Of a stretch of DNA of 19,208 nt, positions 1-7,650 are shown in pieces. Under the pieces are notes generated by a model. It saw only the letters and a program-made list of their open reading frames with translations, did no database searches and had not been told where the DNA came from. Within the stretch, counting starts at the first letter, position 1. Every line of letters starts with the position of its first letter. Both the position numbers and the translations under genes were made by a program. Source of the DNA: an uncultured Lachnospiraceae bacterium (GTDB lineage: Bacteria; Bacillota; Clostridia; Lachnospirales; Lachnospiraceae); contig CAMWSA010000025.1 in assembly GCA_947176785.1 (NCBI GenBank), forward strand, positions 1 to 19,208, given 5' to 3'.

Positions 1-2
1 CG

Positions 3-728
3 GTTATTGACGCAGCAAAGGACATGAGTGAAACAGAATTAAGCGGTTCTGACGATGTTGTTTCAGCTGCTCCGGAGCGGGAAGAAGGGGCGGATTCCAC
101 GGAATTATCTGAGGGCCGGAGAAAGATAACGGCCTGTTTTGACGGAAGCGGGCGTCTGATCCTGGATCATGACGGATTGCTCTACCCGTTTGCCATAGAC
201 GCAGCGGGGGCATTAGACGGACGGCTTTCCGATCCCCGGCTGGTTTTTGGAGAGGCTTATGAGGAGACACGTTATTATGGCACAGTAACTCTTGTCCCGA
301 TAGAGTATGCCGCAGAGGGGGGAAATGTTGTGCTGGGAACCCTGCACGGCAATAATTTTGAACCGAACACGGAATATTTTGATGAATCCTGTCTTCCGTG
401 CGAGGTGACCGGGGAAAACATATGCGGATTTATAGACAGCATTGCCGGAGATACTGTTTCTGTCTTTGTGGGGGAAGAGAACTGGCTGCACCAGGATACC
501 TATCTGGAGCTTATCAATCTGAGCGATGCACCGGTAGAAATGTCTCTGGCGGAGGATGTGCGCTATGTCGTGCTGGATGGAAATTACCGCAGTGTTGAAG
601 CCACAGCCGTCCATTTTCGACATATGCTGGAACAATATGCGGAGAAGGAAAAACCGGCAGGCCCGATTTTCTATTTGAGTATCGTGGATGATGAAGTTGT
701 TCGGATATGGGAACACTTTAATCCCTAA
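3..728 (+). CDS. Acidic hypothetical protein, probably 5'-truncated by the window edge
   Basis: I do not recognise a family. The frame is open from base 3 with no stop upstream, and the first ATG (base 24) has only a weak AAAGGA just before it, so the gene most likely begins outside the window; if ATG 24 is the start the protein is 234 residues. The first 30 or so residues are rich in Ser, Glu and Asp and look like a disordered linker, such as follows a lipoprotein signal or membrane anchor. The rest is a compact, probably beta-rich domain with two cysteines in a C-L-P-C motif near residue 124. The C-terminus (FYLSIVDDEVVRIWEHFNP) resembles the strand that closes many clostridial extracytoplasmic lipoprotein domains. 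An exported location is inferred. The relation to the downstream GH31 gene, 163 bases away, is unknown. Confidence 0.6.
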   Translation, partial: VIDAAKDMSETELSGSDDVVSAAPEREEGADSTELSEGRRKITACFDGSGRLILDHDGLLYPFAIDAAGALDGRLSDPRLVFGEAYEETRYYGTVTLVPIEYAAEGGNVVLGTLHGNNFEPNTEYFDESCLPCEVTGENICGFIDSIAGDTVSVFVGEENWLHQDTYLELINLSDAPVEMSLAEDVRYVVLDGNYRSVEATAVHFRHMLEQYAEKEKPAGPIFYLSIVDDEVVRIWEHFNP

Positions 729-891
729 TTGAATTCAGGACAGGAGCCCTATTATTTTGCGGAACTCTAAAACGACATGTCCCCAAGCGGTACGCCGATA
801 CATGTACAGGCGCATAAAGAGGCCGGATATTCACCACCGGGCCTGCGTGCCGTATGGGGATCTGCGGAACGCAAAGCAGGAGGAAAAAATT

Positions 892-2961
892 ATGCAGGTA
901 AGTGTGGAACAGAACAGAATCGTTATTATTGACGGCAAGAAGACCCTGTGGCTGGAGCCGTGGGGAAAGGATGCCTTCCGGGTGCGTATGACCGGGGAGG
1001 CGGTGATGGACGGGCAGGATTGGGCGCTGACGGAGCCGGTAGAGGACTGCCGGATGGAGGTCACGGTGGAGGAGGTTGACACCACGGACCCCTGGTACGC
1101 CACAGAGGAGTATGCGAAATATCACCAGACGGGCAAGGTCTATACGGCGGTAAACGGCAAGCTTAAGGCGGTGGTAGGGCCCGAGGGGTGGATCAGTTAT
1201 TATAACCAGAGAGGGGAACTGCTGACGGAGGAGTACTGGCGCAACCGCAACAGAATCAACCGCTATTGCACCTCCCTGCGGATTGACGCCCGGGAGTTAA
1301 AGCCCATCCCCGGCAGCACGGACTATGAACTGACCATGCGCTTTGAAGCCTATGACGGTGAGAAGTTCTTTGGTATGGGCCAGTATCAGGACAGGCATCT
1401 GGACAAAAAGGGCGCAACATTGGAACTGGCCCACCGCAACAGCCAGTCCAGCGTTCCGTTCCTGATCTCCAACAGAGGCTATGGATTTTTCTGGAATAAT
1501 CCGGCTATCGGGACGGTTACTTTTGCCACCAACCGGACGGAGTGGCACGCCAGGAGTACCAGGAAGCTGGACTATTATATCGCGGCGGGGGATACTCCTT
1601 TTGAACTGGAGGAGCGGTATGCCGATGTGACGGGCCACAGCCCCATGATGCCGGAGTATGGCCTGGGATACTGGCAGTGTAAGCTGCGCTACCGTACCCA
1701 GGAGGAACTGCTGGCAGTGGCCCGGGAACACAAGAGGCGGGGGCTGCCCATGGATGCCATAGTGGTGGACTTCTTCCACTGGACCAGGCAGGGGGAGTTC
1801 AAGTTTGAACCCAGGGACTGGCCGGATCCGGAGGCCATGGTCAGGGAGCTTCGGGAACTGGGCATCGAGCCGGTGGTATCGGTGTGGCCCACCATCGACG
1901 AGCGCAGCGAGAATTTTGGGGAGATGAACGACAAGGGCTATCTGGTGGCACCGGACCGGGGAATGGCCTATCATATGTCCTGGATGGGCAACACGGTATT
2001 TTACGACGCAACCCACCCCGGCGCCCAGCGGTTTGTCTGGGAGAAGTGCAGAGAGAACTATTATGACAAGGGAATCCGGTGTTTTTGGCTGGACGAGGCG
2101 GAGCCGGAGTACGGCCCCTATGATTTTGACAATTACCGCTACTATGCGGGGCCTGCGCTGCAGTGCAGCAATGTCTATCCGGTGGGGTATGCCAAAGGCT
2201 TTTATGACGGTCTGAAGGCGGCGGGGGAGACGGAGATCTTAAGCCTGGTGCGCTGTGCCTGGGCGGGCAGCCAGAAGTACGGTGTCCTGACCTGGTCCGG
2301 GGATATCCACTCTTCCTTCCGTGCCATGCGGGAGCAGCTGCAGGCGGGCCTGAGCATGTGCGTGGCGGGCATTCCCTGGTGGACCTCGGATATCGGCGGG
2401 TTCATCGGCGGCAATATCCGGGACCCTTACTTTAAGGAATTGCTGGTGCGGTGGTTCGCCTGGGGAGCTTTCTGCCCGGTATTTCGTATGCACGGGGAGC
2501 GTTCCCCCTGGTATGAGCGGGAGGAGGAGTTTATCAATGGCGTGCGCCAGCTCACCAGCGGACAGGATAACGAGGTGTGGAGTTTTGGGGAGGACAACTA
2601 TGAAATATTGAAGAAATATCTCTTCATCCGGGAGCGGCTGCGGCCCTACATTCGGGAATGCATGAGACAGGCCAGCGAGAACGGAACCCCGGTGATGCGC
2701 CCTCTGTTCTTTGACTTTCCCCGGGACAGGGAGGCATGGGAGGTTGAGGACGCTTATATGTTTGGCCCTGATTTGTTGGTAGCCCCTGTTATGGAGGAGG
2801 GCCAGCGGGAGAGAGAGGTCTATCTGCCCACAGGCTGTAAGTGGACGGACGCCAACACCAGGGTGGTGCATGAGGGTGGGCAGAGAGTCACTGTGCCGGC
2901 ACCATTGGATATCATTCCGGTATTTGTGCGGGAGGGAAAAAGCTTCGCCATATATGAATAA
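892..2961 (+). CDS. GH31 family alpha-glycosidase (alpha-xylosidase or alpha-glucosidase)
   Basis: A 689-residue retaining alpha-glycosidase that would release alpha-linked xylose or glucose from the non-reducing end of oligosaccharides. The start at 892 is chosen because AGGAGG lies at 878-883 with 8-base spacing; the open frame continues upstream to a TTG at 757, but that part is not protein-like. No signal peptide is visible, so the enzyme is cytoplasmic. The N-terminal beta-sandwich is followed by the (beta/alpha)8 barrel. The catalytic nucleophile is Asp401 in the family motif WLDEAEPE, and the acid/base is Asp471 in LTWSGDIHSSF. The HGERSPW motif typical of GH31 follows, then C-terminal beta domains. 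The WLDxxEP form occurs in alpha-xylosidase-like subfamilies, but substrate cannot be fixed from sequence alone. No clear promoter was seen in the 163 bases upstream. A remnant of a possible sugar-binding protein lies directly downstream. Confidence 0.9.
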   Translation: MQVSVEQNRIVIIDGKKTLWLEPWGKDAFRVRMTGEAVMDGQDWALTEPVEDCRMEVTVEEVDTTDPWYATEEYAKYHQTGKVYTAVNGKLKAVVGPEGWISYYNQRGELLTEEYWRNRNRINRYCTSLRIDARELKPIPGSTDYELTMRFEAYDGEKFFGMGQYQDRHLDKKGATLELAHRNSQSSVPFLISNRGYGFFWNNPAIGTVTFATNRTEWHARSTRKLDYYIAAGDTPFELEERYADVTGHSPMMPEYGLGYWQCKLRYRTQEELLAVAREHKRRGLPMDAIVVDFFHWTRQGEFKFEPRDWPDPEAMVRELRELGIEPVVSVWPTIDERSENFGEMNDKGYLVAPDRGMAYHMSWMGNTVFYDATHPGAQRFVWEKCRENYYDKGIRCFWLDEAEPEYGPYDFDNYRYYAGPALQCSNVYPVGYAKGFYDGLKAAGETEILSLVRCAWAGSQKYGVLTWSGDIHSSFRAMREQLQAGLSMCVAGIPWWTSDIGGFIGGNIRDPYFKELLVRWFAWGAFCPVFRMHGERSPWYEREEEFINGVRQLTSGQDNEVWSFGEDNYEILKKYLFIRERLRPYIRECMRQASENGTPVMRPLFFDFPRDREAWEVEDAYMFGPDLLVAPVMEEGQREREVYLPTGCKWTDANTRVVHEGGQRVTVPAPLDIIPVFVREGKSFAIYE

Positions 2962-2978
2962 GATCACGGGGGTGGCGG

Positions 2979-3065
2979 GCATCTTCTGCCGGAGATAAGG
3001 ATGCCCGGACCATCGCTAATATCATCCGGAGCCGGGTGCAGCTTTATCTGGATGAAAACTGGTAA
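2979..3065 (+). pseudogene. Remnant of a C-terminal tail, resembling a sugar ABC transporter solute-binding protein
   Basis: Reading from about 2979, the frame gives a peptide ending GDKDARTIANIIRSRVQLY then LDENW and a TAA at 3063. It has no start codon or ribosome site, and an in-frame TGA lies at 2955. The pattern (charged K-x-x-x-x-A-x-I-I-x-x-R-x-x-x-Y-x-x-E at the very end) matches what I know of the last helix of many clostridial extracellular sugar-binding lipoproteins. It is inferred to be what is left of such a gene after deletion. The same DNA can fold into a stem (CGGGCATC 2976-2983 with GATGCCCG 3000-3007), with no T-run. Confidence 0.4.
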
Positions 3066-3071
3066 AAGGGC

Positions 3072-3100
3072 TTGACAAACAGTCTATTAACTCCTATACT
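3072..3100 (+). promoter_or_regulatory. Sigma-A type promoter of the acyl carrier protein gene
   Basis: TTGACA at 3072-3077 and TATACT at 3095-3100 are separated by exactly 17 bases. This is a near-consensus vegetative promoter, as expected for a highly expressed housekeeping gene. Transcription should begin near 3107, leaving a leader of about 75 bases before the ATG at 3181. Confidence 0.85.
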
Positions 3101-3180
3101 TTCTATAGCTTTATGTTATTTACCAAGAAAAAGGGTATCCTATATCAGGAAAAACCCTGACTAAAGGAGAGGTTACGACT

Positions 3181-3414
3181 ATGTTGGAAAAAGTAAAAGA
3201 GATCATTGCGAAGCAGTTGAATCTGGATGTGGATGAGATTACTGAGAGTACTTCTTTCAAAGACGATCTGGGCGCAGACTCCCTGGATCTGTTTGAACTT
3301 GTGATGGCGTTTGAGGAGGAGTATGACATTGAGATTCCCTCTGAGAACCTGGAAGGTATTGAGACCGTTGGTGATATCATCAAGCTGATGAAGGATAACG
3401 GCGTAGAGGAATAA
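3181..3414 (+). CDS. acpP: Acyl carrier protein
   Basis: A 77-residue acidic protein that carries the growing fatty acid chain as a thioester on 4'-phosphopantetheine. The attachment site is Ser34 in the classical [10 protein letters not shown] motif. The four-helix layout is complete: helix I around residues 2-15, the DSL helix II at about 34-50 with its acidic [10 protein letters not shown] end, and the TVGDIIKLM helix at the C-terminus. Length is standard for bacterial ACP. AAGGAGAGG at 3164-3172 supports the start. The gene is monocistronic, with its own strong promoter and terminator, and no fatty acid synthesis genes lie nearby. It could serve general fatty acid synthesis or be a second, specialised ACP; the sequence alone does not decide. 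Confidence 0.95.
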   Translation: MLEKVKEIIAKQLNLDVDEITESTSFKDDLGADSLDLFELVMAFEEEYDIEIPSENLEGIETVGDIIKLMKDNGVEE

Positions 3415-3432
3415 TGGAAGCGGATATCAAGG

Positions 3433-3463
3433 CAGCCCCTTCTCTGTAAGGGGCTGTTTTTTT
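3433..3463 (+). terminator. Rho-independent terminator of acpP
   Basis: An 8-base perfect stem, CAGCCCCT (3433-3440) with AGGGGCTG (3449-3456), has an 8-base loop and is followed by seven T residues. It lies 19 bases after the acpP stop codon. Confidence 0.92.
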
Positions 3464-3492
3464 CCTAATATATAATCGGATTGGAAAGATAT

Positions 3493-3598
3493 TTATACTA
3501 ACGACCGCTAAGCTTTTCCAATTCCTGTACGGCACATGCTGCATAATTGGGCAGCATGTGCCGTACAGGAAGGAAAAGCTAATCGGTCGTGGGTATAA
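3493..3598. repeat. 106-bp near-perfect palindromic element, copy 1 of a dispersed family
   Basis: The left arm (3493-3542) and right arm (3551-3598) are reverse complements, with only four mismatches and one 2-base bulge, around the 8-base loop ATAATTGG. The innermost 21 base pairs (TTCCTGTACGG... with ...CCGTACAGGAA) are perfect, followed by AGCTTTTCC/GGAAAAGCT and ACGACCG/CGGTCGT blocks. There is no T-run, so it is not a standard terminator, and the acpP terminator already precedes it. The sequence and arrangement recur in diverged form at 15291-15377, and the right end recurs at 9717-9737. This looks like a non-coding mobile palindrome (MITE- or REP-like) or a structured RNA element. It contains no coding capacity. 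Confidence 0.85.
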
Positions 3599-3636
3599 CT
3601 GGATTGTGGTGGCAAGCCGCCCCATTTTGTATGTAT

Positions 3637-3663
3637 TGCCTATCTATTGTCTCGGGATAGGCA
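3637..3663 (+). promoter_or_regulatory. Inverted repeat in the arabinofuranosidase leader
   Basis: TGCCTATC (3637-3644) and GATAGGCA (3656-3663) form a perfect 8-base inverted repeat with an 11-base spacer. It ends 46 bases before the abfA start codon. It could be an operator or an RNA stem; no T-run follows. No convincing -35/-10 pair was found between the palindromic element and this repeat. Confidence 0.4.
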
Positions 3664-3709
3664 GTTTCGCAAATGCCTGGCAAAATGAAGGTTGAAGGAG
3701 AATAAGCCT

Positions 3710-5671
3710 ATGAAGATAAAAATCAATGCAGAGGAAAAGAGTAAGCTACAGGAAGGGATGATAGGGCTATTTTTTGAGGATATCAACTATGCGGCGGACG
3801 GCGGCCTGTACGCGGAGATGCTGGAGAACCGCTCCTTTGAGTTTGTAAAGGCCGCCGGGGAGGCCAAAGATTATTGGACGGAGTATGACGGGAGCTATGC
3901 TTGGAGCATGTATCCGGCTGGGGCAAAAGGCTCGGCCCGCCCTGTCAGCGGCAGTCCCCACAGTGAGGAGAACCCCCACTACATGCGCCTGCAGACGGAG
4001 CACGCCGGAGAGGGCATACAGAATAAAGCCTATGAGGGCATATATTTAAAGAAGGGCATGGAATATAAGCTGGTCTTTTGGGCGCGCTGCGTGAGGTTTG
4101 CGGGGGACTTCCGGGTATTTGTGGAAAAGGGCGGCACACAGTATGCCCAAGTACGGATTTCTGCGTCTGAGGGACAGGAGGAGACCTGCAATCATTTCCG
4201 CAGATATGAAGCGCTTATGTGCGCCGAGAAGGATGTGGAGAAGGGAAGCTTTGTCCTGACCCTGTCCGAGCCCGGCACGGTGGAACTGGACTTTGTGTCT
4301 CTGTTTCCCGGGGATGCCGTCTGCGGGATCTTCCGAAGGGATCTGTTTGATATGCTGAAGGAGCTCCGGCCGGGATTTCTGCGTTTCCCCGGCGGGTGTA
4401 TCGTGGAGGGCAATACGCTGGCGAACCGCTACCGGTTCAAGGATTCTCTGAAGCCTGTGTGGGCCAGGAGGAACAACTGGAACCGATGGGCCGTACACGG
4501 CAATAATGAGGAGAACCGGTATGAGAGTGTGTACAGTCATTACAACCAGACCTTGGGATTGGGATACTACGAGTACTTTCTGCTCTGTGAGTTGATTGGG
4601 GCCAAACCCCTGCCCGTGCTGAATGTGGGCTTTGCCTGCCAGTACCAGTCCGATGAGATGGCGGCCATCGACAGCCCGGAGTTTCAGGAGTTTTTGCAGG
4701 ACGCGCTGGATCTGATTGAGTTTGCCAACGGGGAGGAGAATACCCCCTGGGGAGCCGTCCGTGTACAGATGGGGCATAGGGAGCCGTTTGGGCTTTCCAT
4801 GCTGGGTATAGGCAATGAGCAGTGGCAGACGGAGCAGGCGGACTTTTTCCAGCGGTATGAGATTTTTGAGAAGACCATACACAGGCAGGCTCCGCAGATC
4901 AGGCTGATTGGCTCCGCCGGGCCGGATGTCACCTCCGAGCGGTATGAAAGGGCATGGGAATTCTATCACGCCCACGGCAGCCAGGAGAATTTTGTGTATG
5001 CAGTGGACGAGCATTATTATGTGAAACCCCAGTGGCTTTATGATCATGTGGATTTTTATGACAACTATCCCAGAGATGTGAAGGTGTTTTCGGGGGAATA
5101 CGCAGCCCATCCCACCAGCGGGTTTAACAAGCCCCAGGCCAACACGCTGGAGGGGGCGCTGGCGGAGGCGGCGTTCCTCACCGGAGTGGAGAGGAACGCG
5201 GATGTGGTTTACCTGGCCTCCTATGCGCCGCTGCTTGCAAGGCTGGGATATGCCCAGTGGTCTCCGGACATGATATGGTTTGATGCGGCGGCCTGCTACG
5301 GAAGCCCCAGCTATTATGTGCAGAAAATGTATGCCTGCAATATGGGGGATGTCATGCTGGAAACCTGTTTGGACAAGACTGCGGCGGCCCGGGGAGTCTT
5401 TTATTCTGTCAGCGGCAGTGAGAAAACAGGGGAGGTTATAGTCAAGATTGTCAACTCCGGGGATGAGCGGCTGGAGATAGAGCTGGAACTTCCGGAAATA
5501 TGGGCGGACAGGGGCAGGATACAGGCGACAATCCTCACAGGACCGGAGAGGGAGGCCCACAACAGCATTGCGGAGCCGCAAAAGCTCGCTCCTTATGAGG
5601 AGCAGTTCGGGGGGCTGGATAGCATTGTGCTGCCGCCGCTGTCATTTACCGTGCTGCGGATCGGCAAATAG
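3710..5671 (+). CDS. abfA: Alpha-L-arabinofuranosidase, GH51
   Basis: A 653-residue retaining exo-enzyme that removes terminal L-arabinofuranose from arabino-oligosaccharides. ATG 3710 is preferred because AGGAG at 3696-3700 is 9 bases upstream; a TTG at 3692 overlaps that site. There is no signal peptide, so it acts in the cytoplasm on imported oligosaccharides. The N-terminal carbohydrate-binding-like beta domain (residues about 50-205) precedes the barrel. The family motif RFPGGCIVEGN is present. The acid/base is Glu370 in GIGNEQW, and the nucleophile is Glu463 in FSGEYAAH. A C-terminal jelly-roll domain closes the protein. L-arabinose released here would feed the kinase, epimerase and transketolase encoded at 13633-18143, although those genes are a separate transcription unit about 8 kb away. 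Confidence 0.95.
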   Translation: MKIKINAEEKSKLQEGMIGLFFEDINYAADGGLYAEMLENRSFEFVKAAGEAKDYWTEYDGSYAWSMYPAGAKGSARPVSGSPHSEENPHYMRLQTEHAGEGIQNKAYEGIYLKKGMEYKLVFWARCVRFAGDFRVFVEKGGTQYAQVRISASEGQEETCNHFRRYEALMCAEKDVEKGSFVLTLSEPGTVELDFVSLFPGDAVCGIFRRDLFDMLKELRPGFLRFPGGCIVEGNTLANRYRFKDSLKPVWARRNNWNRWAVHGNNEENRYESVYSHYNQTLGLGYYEYFLLCELIGAKPLPVLNVGFACQYQSDEMAAIDSPEFQEFLQDALDLIEFANGEENTPWGAVRVQMGHREPFGLSMLGIGNEQWQTEQADFFQRYEIFEKTIHRQAPQIRLIGSAGPDVTSERYERAWEFYHAHGSQENFVYAVDEHYYVKPQWLYDHVDFYDNYPRDVKVFSGEYAAHPTSGFNKPQANTLEGALAEAAFLTGVERNADVVYLASYAPLLARLGYAQWSPDMIWFDAAACYGSPSYYVQKMYACNMGDVMLETCLDKTAAARGVFYSVSGSEKTGEVIVKIVNSGDERLEIELELPEIWADRGRIQATILTGPEREAHNSIAEPQKLAPYEEQFGGLDSIVLPPLSFTVLRIGK

Positions 5672-5682
5672 GTCATTTTTCC

Positions 5683-5712
5683 TTTACATAATGAAGGCGT
5701 ATCTGTTATAAT
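5683..5712 (+). promoter_or_regulatory. Sigma-A type promoter of the small protein gene
   Basis: TTTACA at 5683-5688 and TATAAT at 5707-5712 are separated by 18 bases. It starts only 12 bases after the abfA stop codon and would give a leader of about 105 bases for the gene at 5825. Confidence 0.8.
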
Positions 5713-5824
5713 GATGTCATCCATACAAATATAAGCATGATCTGCGGCAGGCAGCGGAAAACCAGCAGCAGTTACGGCCATGCGTTCAGGATCGTGCGAA
5801 ATACTATTCAGGAGGGTACATGGC

Positions 5825-6049
5825 ATGGATTTAAAAGAGCATATTAAGAAAGCAGTGGACAGCATTTCCAAGGACAAAAAACTACAGGAGCAATTTCAGA
5901 AGGAGCCGGTGAAGGCCCTGGAGAGCATCCTGGGTGTGGATTTGCCGGATGACATGATAAACCAGGTGATTCAGGGCGTCAAGGCAAAGCTGACTGTGGA
6001 CAATGTGTCAGATGCAGTGGATGCCTTGAAGGGGTTATTCAATAAATAG
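5825..6049 (+). CDS. Small hypothetical protein with a DLPDD motif
   Basis: A 74-residue protein of unknown function. GGAGGG at 5811-5816 sits 8 bases before ATG 5825, which decides the start over earlier in-frame codons. It is predicted to be nearly all helical: an N-terminal charged helix (DLKEHIKKAVDSISKDKKL), a F-x-K-(E/D)-P-x-x-A-L-x-x-x-L-G-V-D-L-P-D-D segment, then two helices ending in ALKGLFNK. No signal peptide, membrane segment or cysteine is present. The middle segment recalls the leader region shared by nitrile-hydratase-like and Nif11-type precursor peptides, but no modification enzyme or transporter is nearby. I recall similar small proteins as common in Lachnospiraceae, always uncharacterised. 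It is a single-gene unit with its own promoter and terminator. Confidence 0.85.
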   Translation: MDLKEHIKKAVDSISKDKKLQEQFQKEPVKALESILGVDLPDDMINQVIQGVKAKLTVDNVSDAVDALKGLFNK

Positions 6050-6058
6050 GGCGATAGG

Positions 6059-6086
6059 GGACAACCGGCAGACGGTTGTCCTTTTT
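6059..6086 (+). terminator. Rho-independent terminator after the small protein gene
   Basis: GGACAACCG (6059-6067) pairs perfectly with CGGTTGTCC (6073-6081) across the 5-base loop GCAGA, followed by five T residues. It isolates the small gene from spmA. Confidence 0.92.
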
Positions 6087-6104
6087 ACGTGAAGGAGAGG
6101 GGAT

Positions 6105-6164
6105 TTGACGGAAGTTTGTTCTGTGACAGAGCATTTCGGAATATGCTGGGATAAAGCCAGATGA
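6105..6164 (+). other. Possible 19-residue upstream ORF before spmA
   Basis: A strong Shine-Dalgarno-like AAGGAGAGGGG (6092-6102) precedes a TTG at 6105 that opens a 19-codon frame (LTEVCSVTEHFGICWDKAR) ending with TGA at 6162. That TGA overlaps the ATG at 6161, which is in frame with spmA. It may be a leader peptide coupled to spmA translation, or simply a chance frame next to a purine-rich stretch. Confidence 0.2.
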
Positions 6165-6199
6165 TCTGCCTGTATGGAGAGGCGGGGAAAAGAGGGGCA

Positions 6200-6868
6200 A
6201 TGCTGAATTATCTGTGGGCGGCGATGATCGCCATCGGCATTATCTATGCGGCGTTTACCGGCAATTTGGAGGCCATCACCAATGCGGCGCTGGACAGTGC
6301 GGGGGAGGGGATATCCCTGTGTATTACCACAGCAGGGGTTATGGCCCTGTGGATGGGGCTGATGGAGATCGCCCAGCAGGCAGGGCTGGTGGCGAAGCTG
6401 ACCAGGGGGATCAGCCCACTGCTGGGGTTCCTGTTCCCCAGGATTCCCAAGGGACATAAGGCCAGGGAATACATTGCCACCAATATTATCGCCAATGTGC
6501 TGGGATTGGGCTGGGCCTGTACCCCGGCGGGATTGAAGGCCATGGAGGAGCTGGCCCGGCTGGAGCAGGAGAGGGGAAACCCGGAGTATTTGGTCGACAC
6601 AGCACGGGGGCCGGCAGACCACAGGGCGTCGGAGAAAAATTCACATGCGATAAAGGGACGGACAGCCAGCAGGGAGATGTGTACCTTCCTGATCCTGAAT
6701 ATCTCCTCCCTGCAGCTGATCCCCGTGAATATGATCGCCTACCGCAGCCAGTATGGCAGTACCCGCCCGGCGGCGATTATAGCGCCCTCCATCCTGGCTA
6801 CCCTGGTCAGTACGGTGGTGGCGATTGTGTTTTGTAAAGTGAAAGGCAAATTGCATGGCGGTACATAA
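6200..6868 (+). CDS. spmA: Spore maturation protein A
   Basis: A membrane protein of the nucleoside-recognition (Gate) superfamily, needed with SpmB for dehydration of the spore core in Bacillus subtilis. The start at 6200 gives the familiar N-terminus MLNYLWAAMIAIGIIYAAF and has AGAGGGG just upstream, though with short spacing; an in-frame ATG at 6161 would add 13 hydrophilic residues. The 222-residue product has several membrane segments. It carries the family signatures GISPLLGFLFPRIPKGH, the LGLGWACTPAGLKAM loop, and MCTFLILNISSLQLIPVN with MIAYRSQYGS. A polar loop near residues 140-160 is somewhat longer than in B. subtilis. No sporulation sigma-factor promoter could be assigned. Its usual partner spmB is not adjacent; a GGDEF gene lies between them. 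Confidence 0.9.
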   Translation: MLNYLWAAMIAIGIIYAAFTGNLEAITNAALDSAGEGISLCITTAGVMALWMGLMEIAQQAGLVAKLTRGISPLLGFLFPRIPKGHKAREYIATNIIANVLGLGWACTPAGLKAMEELARLEQERGNPEYLVDTARGPADHRASEKNSHAIKGRTASREMCTFLILNISSLQLIPVNMIAYRSQYGSTRPAAIIAPSILATLVSTVVAIVFCKVKGKLHGGT

Positions 6869-6965
6869 ATAAGCAGAAAAATTATCCAAATATATGCCGG
6901 GCGTTCCTGCAGAATTTCACTTTCCTGCTGATCGCAGGCAGGCTCCGGAAAAAGGAAATTAAATC

Positions 6966-7502
6966 TTGGCAACAGCAGATATAGGGAGTATTATTGAAAT
7001 AAAAAGCCATATTGTCCTGACCAGGTGCTATAACCGCAACGCCTATTCGGAGGACATTCAGAAGAAGGTTTTCGGAGAGAATGTATTTGTGGTGATGTTT
7101 GATCTGAACAACCTGAAAGCCTGTAACGATACAATGGGACATATGGAGGGAGAACGCTACCTGACAGCTTCGGCTGACTTGATCAAAAAGATATTTGATG
7201 ACTATGGGAAAGTGTACCGGGTCGGCGGTGACGAGTTCTGTATTATTGTGGAAAATTCGTCCGAAAAGGAAATACAGGCGTTGATACAAAAGCTTGTGCA
7301 GGAGGAGGCTGTATATAACGAGCATTCCCGGACGGTCCATATGCAGATTGCCGCCGGCTATGCCAGATATGACGCCGAGAAGGATGCAGACCTGGACAAG
7401 ACCAGGAGCAGGGCGGACGAACTGATGTATGAGAATAAAAGGCAATTAAAAAGTTCCGGCACTAATGCACCGGCGGAGGAATATCCCGGATTAAAAGGAT
7501 AA
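6966..7502 (+). CDS. Stand-alone GGDEF domain protein (putative diguanylate cyclase)
   Basis: A 178-residue protein consisting almost only of a GGDEF domain, which makes cyclic di-GMP from two GTP. The start is TTG 6966, with AAGGA 9 bases upstream; a TAA at 6960 blocks any longer frame. Visible motifs are LTRCYNRNAY (the usual D-x-L-T-G-L-x-N-R is altered), the metal-binding FDLNNLKACNDTMGH with Asp46, and an intact GGDEF at residues 87-91. The RxxD inhibitory site five residues before GGDEF is absent. There is no sensor domain, transmembrane segment or signal peptide, which is unusual because the domain normally dimerises through an attached input domain. The gene is visibly more AT-rich than spmA and spmB on either side. 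It could be an active enzyme, or the remnant of a larger sensor protein. Confidence 0.88.
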   Translation: MATADIGSIIEIKSHIVLTRCYNRNAYSEDIQKKVFGENVFVVMFDLNNLKACNDTMGHMEGERYLTASADLIKKIFDDYGKVYRVGGDEFCIIVENSSEKEIQALIQKLVQEEAVYNEHSRTVHMQIAAGYARYDAEKDADLDKTRSRADELMYENKRQLKSSGTNAPAEEYPGLKG

Positions 7503-7650
7503 GCCGGAAAACAGTATTATATGAAGTAAAATGGTATCTGGAAAATATAAAAGCATATATTTTAGAGAGTATCTTTTCGGTAAAACCCTTTGGGGCAATA
7601 TTTATGTACAGCCCGATTATATGCCCCGGACCGGGTAGACAGGAGTTGGC

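Noticed and set aside
757..891. TTG at 757 as the start of the GH31 protein
   Set aside because: The extra 45 residues are basic and unlike GH31, and AGGAGG is placed correctly for ATG 892.
3493..3598. Reading the large palindrome as the acpP terminator
   Set aside because: A standard terminator with a T-run already occurs at 3433-3463, and the palindrome has no T-run on either side.
4046..5581. A 511-codon open frame on the minus strand opposite abfA
   Set aside because: It lies entirely within a gene with complete GH51 catalytic motifs, has no ribosome site, and its product is rich in Arg, Pro, His and Leu, as expected from the complement of a GC-rich gene.
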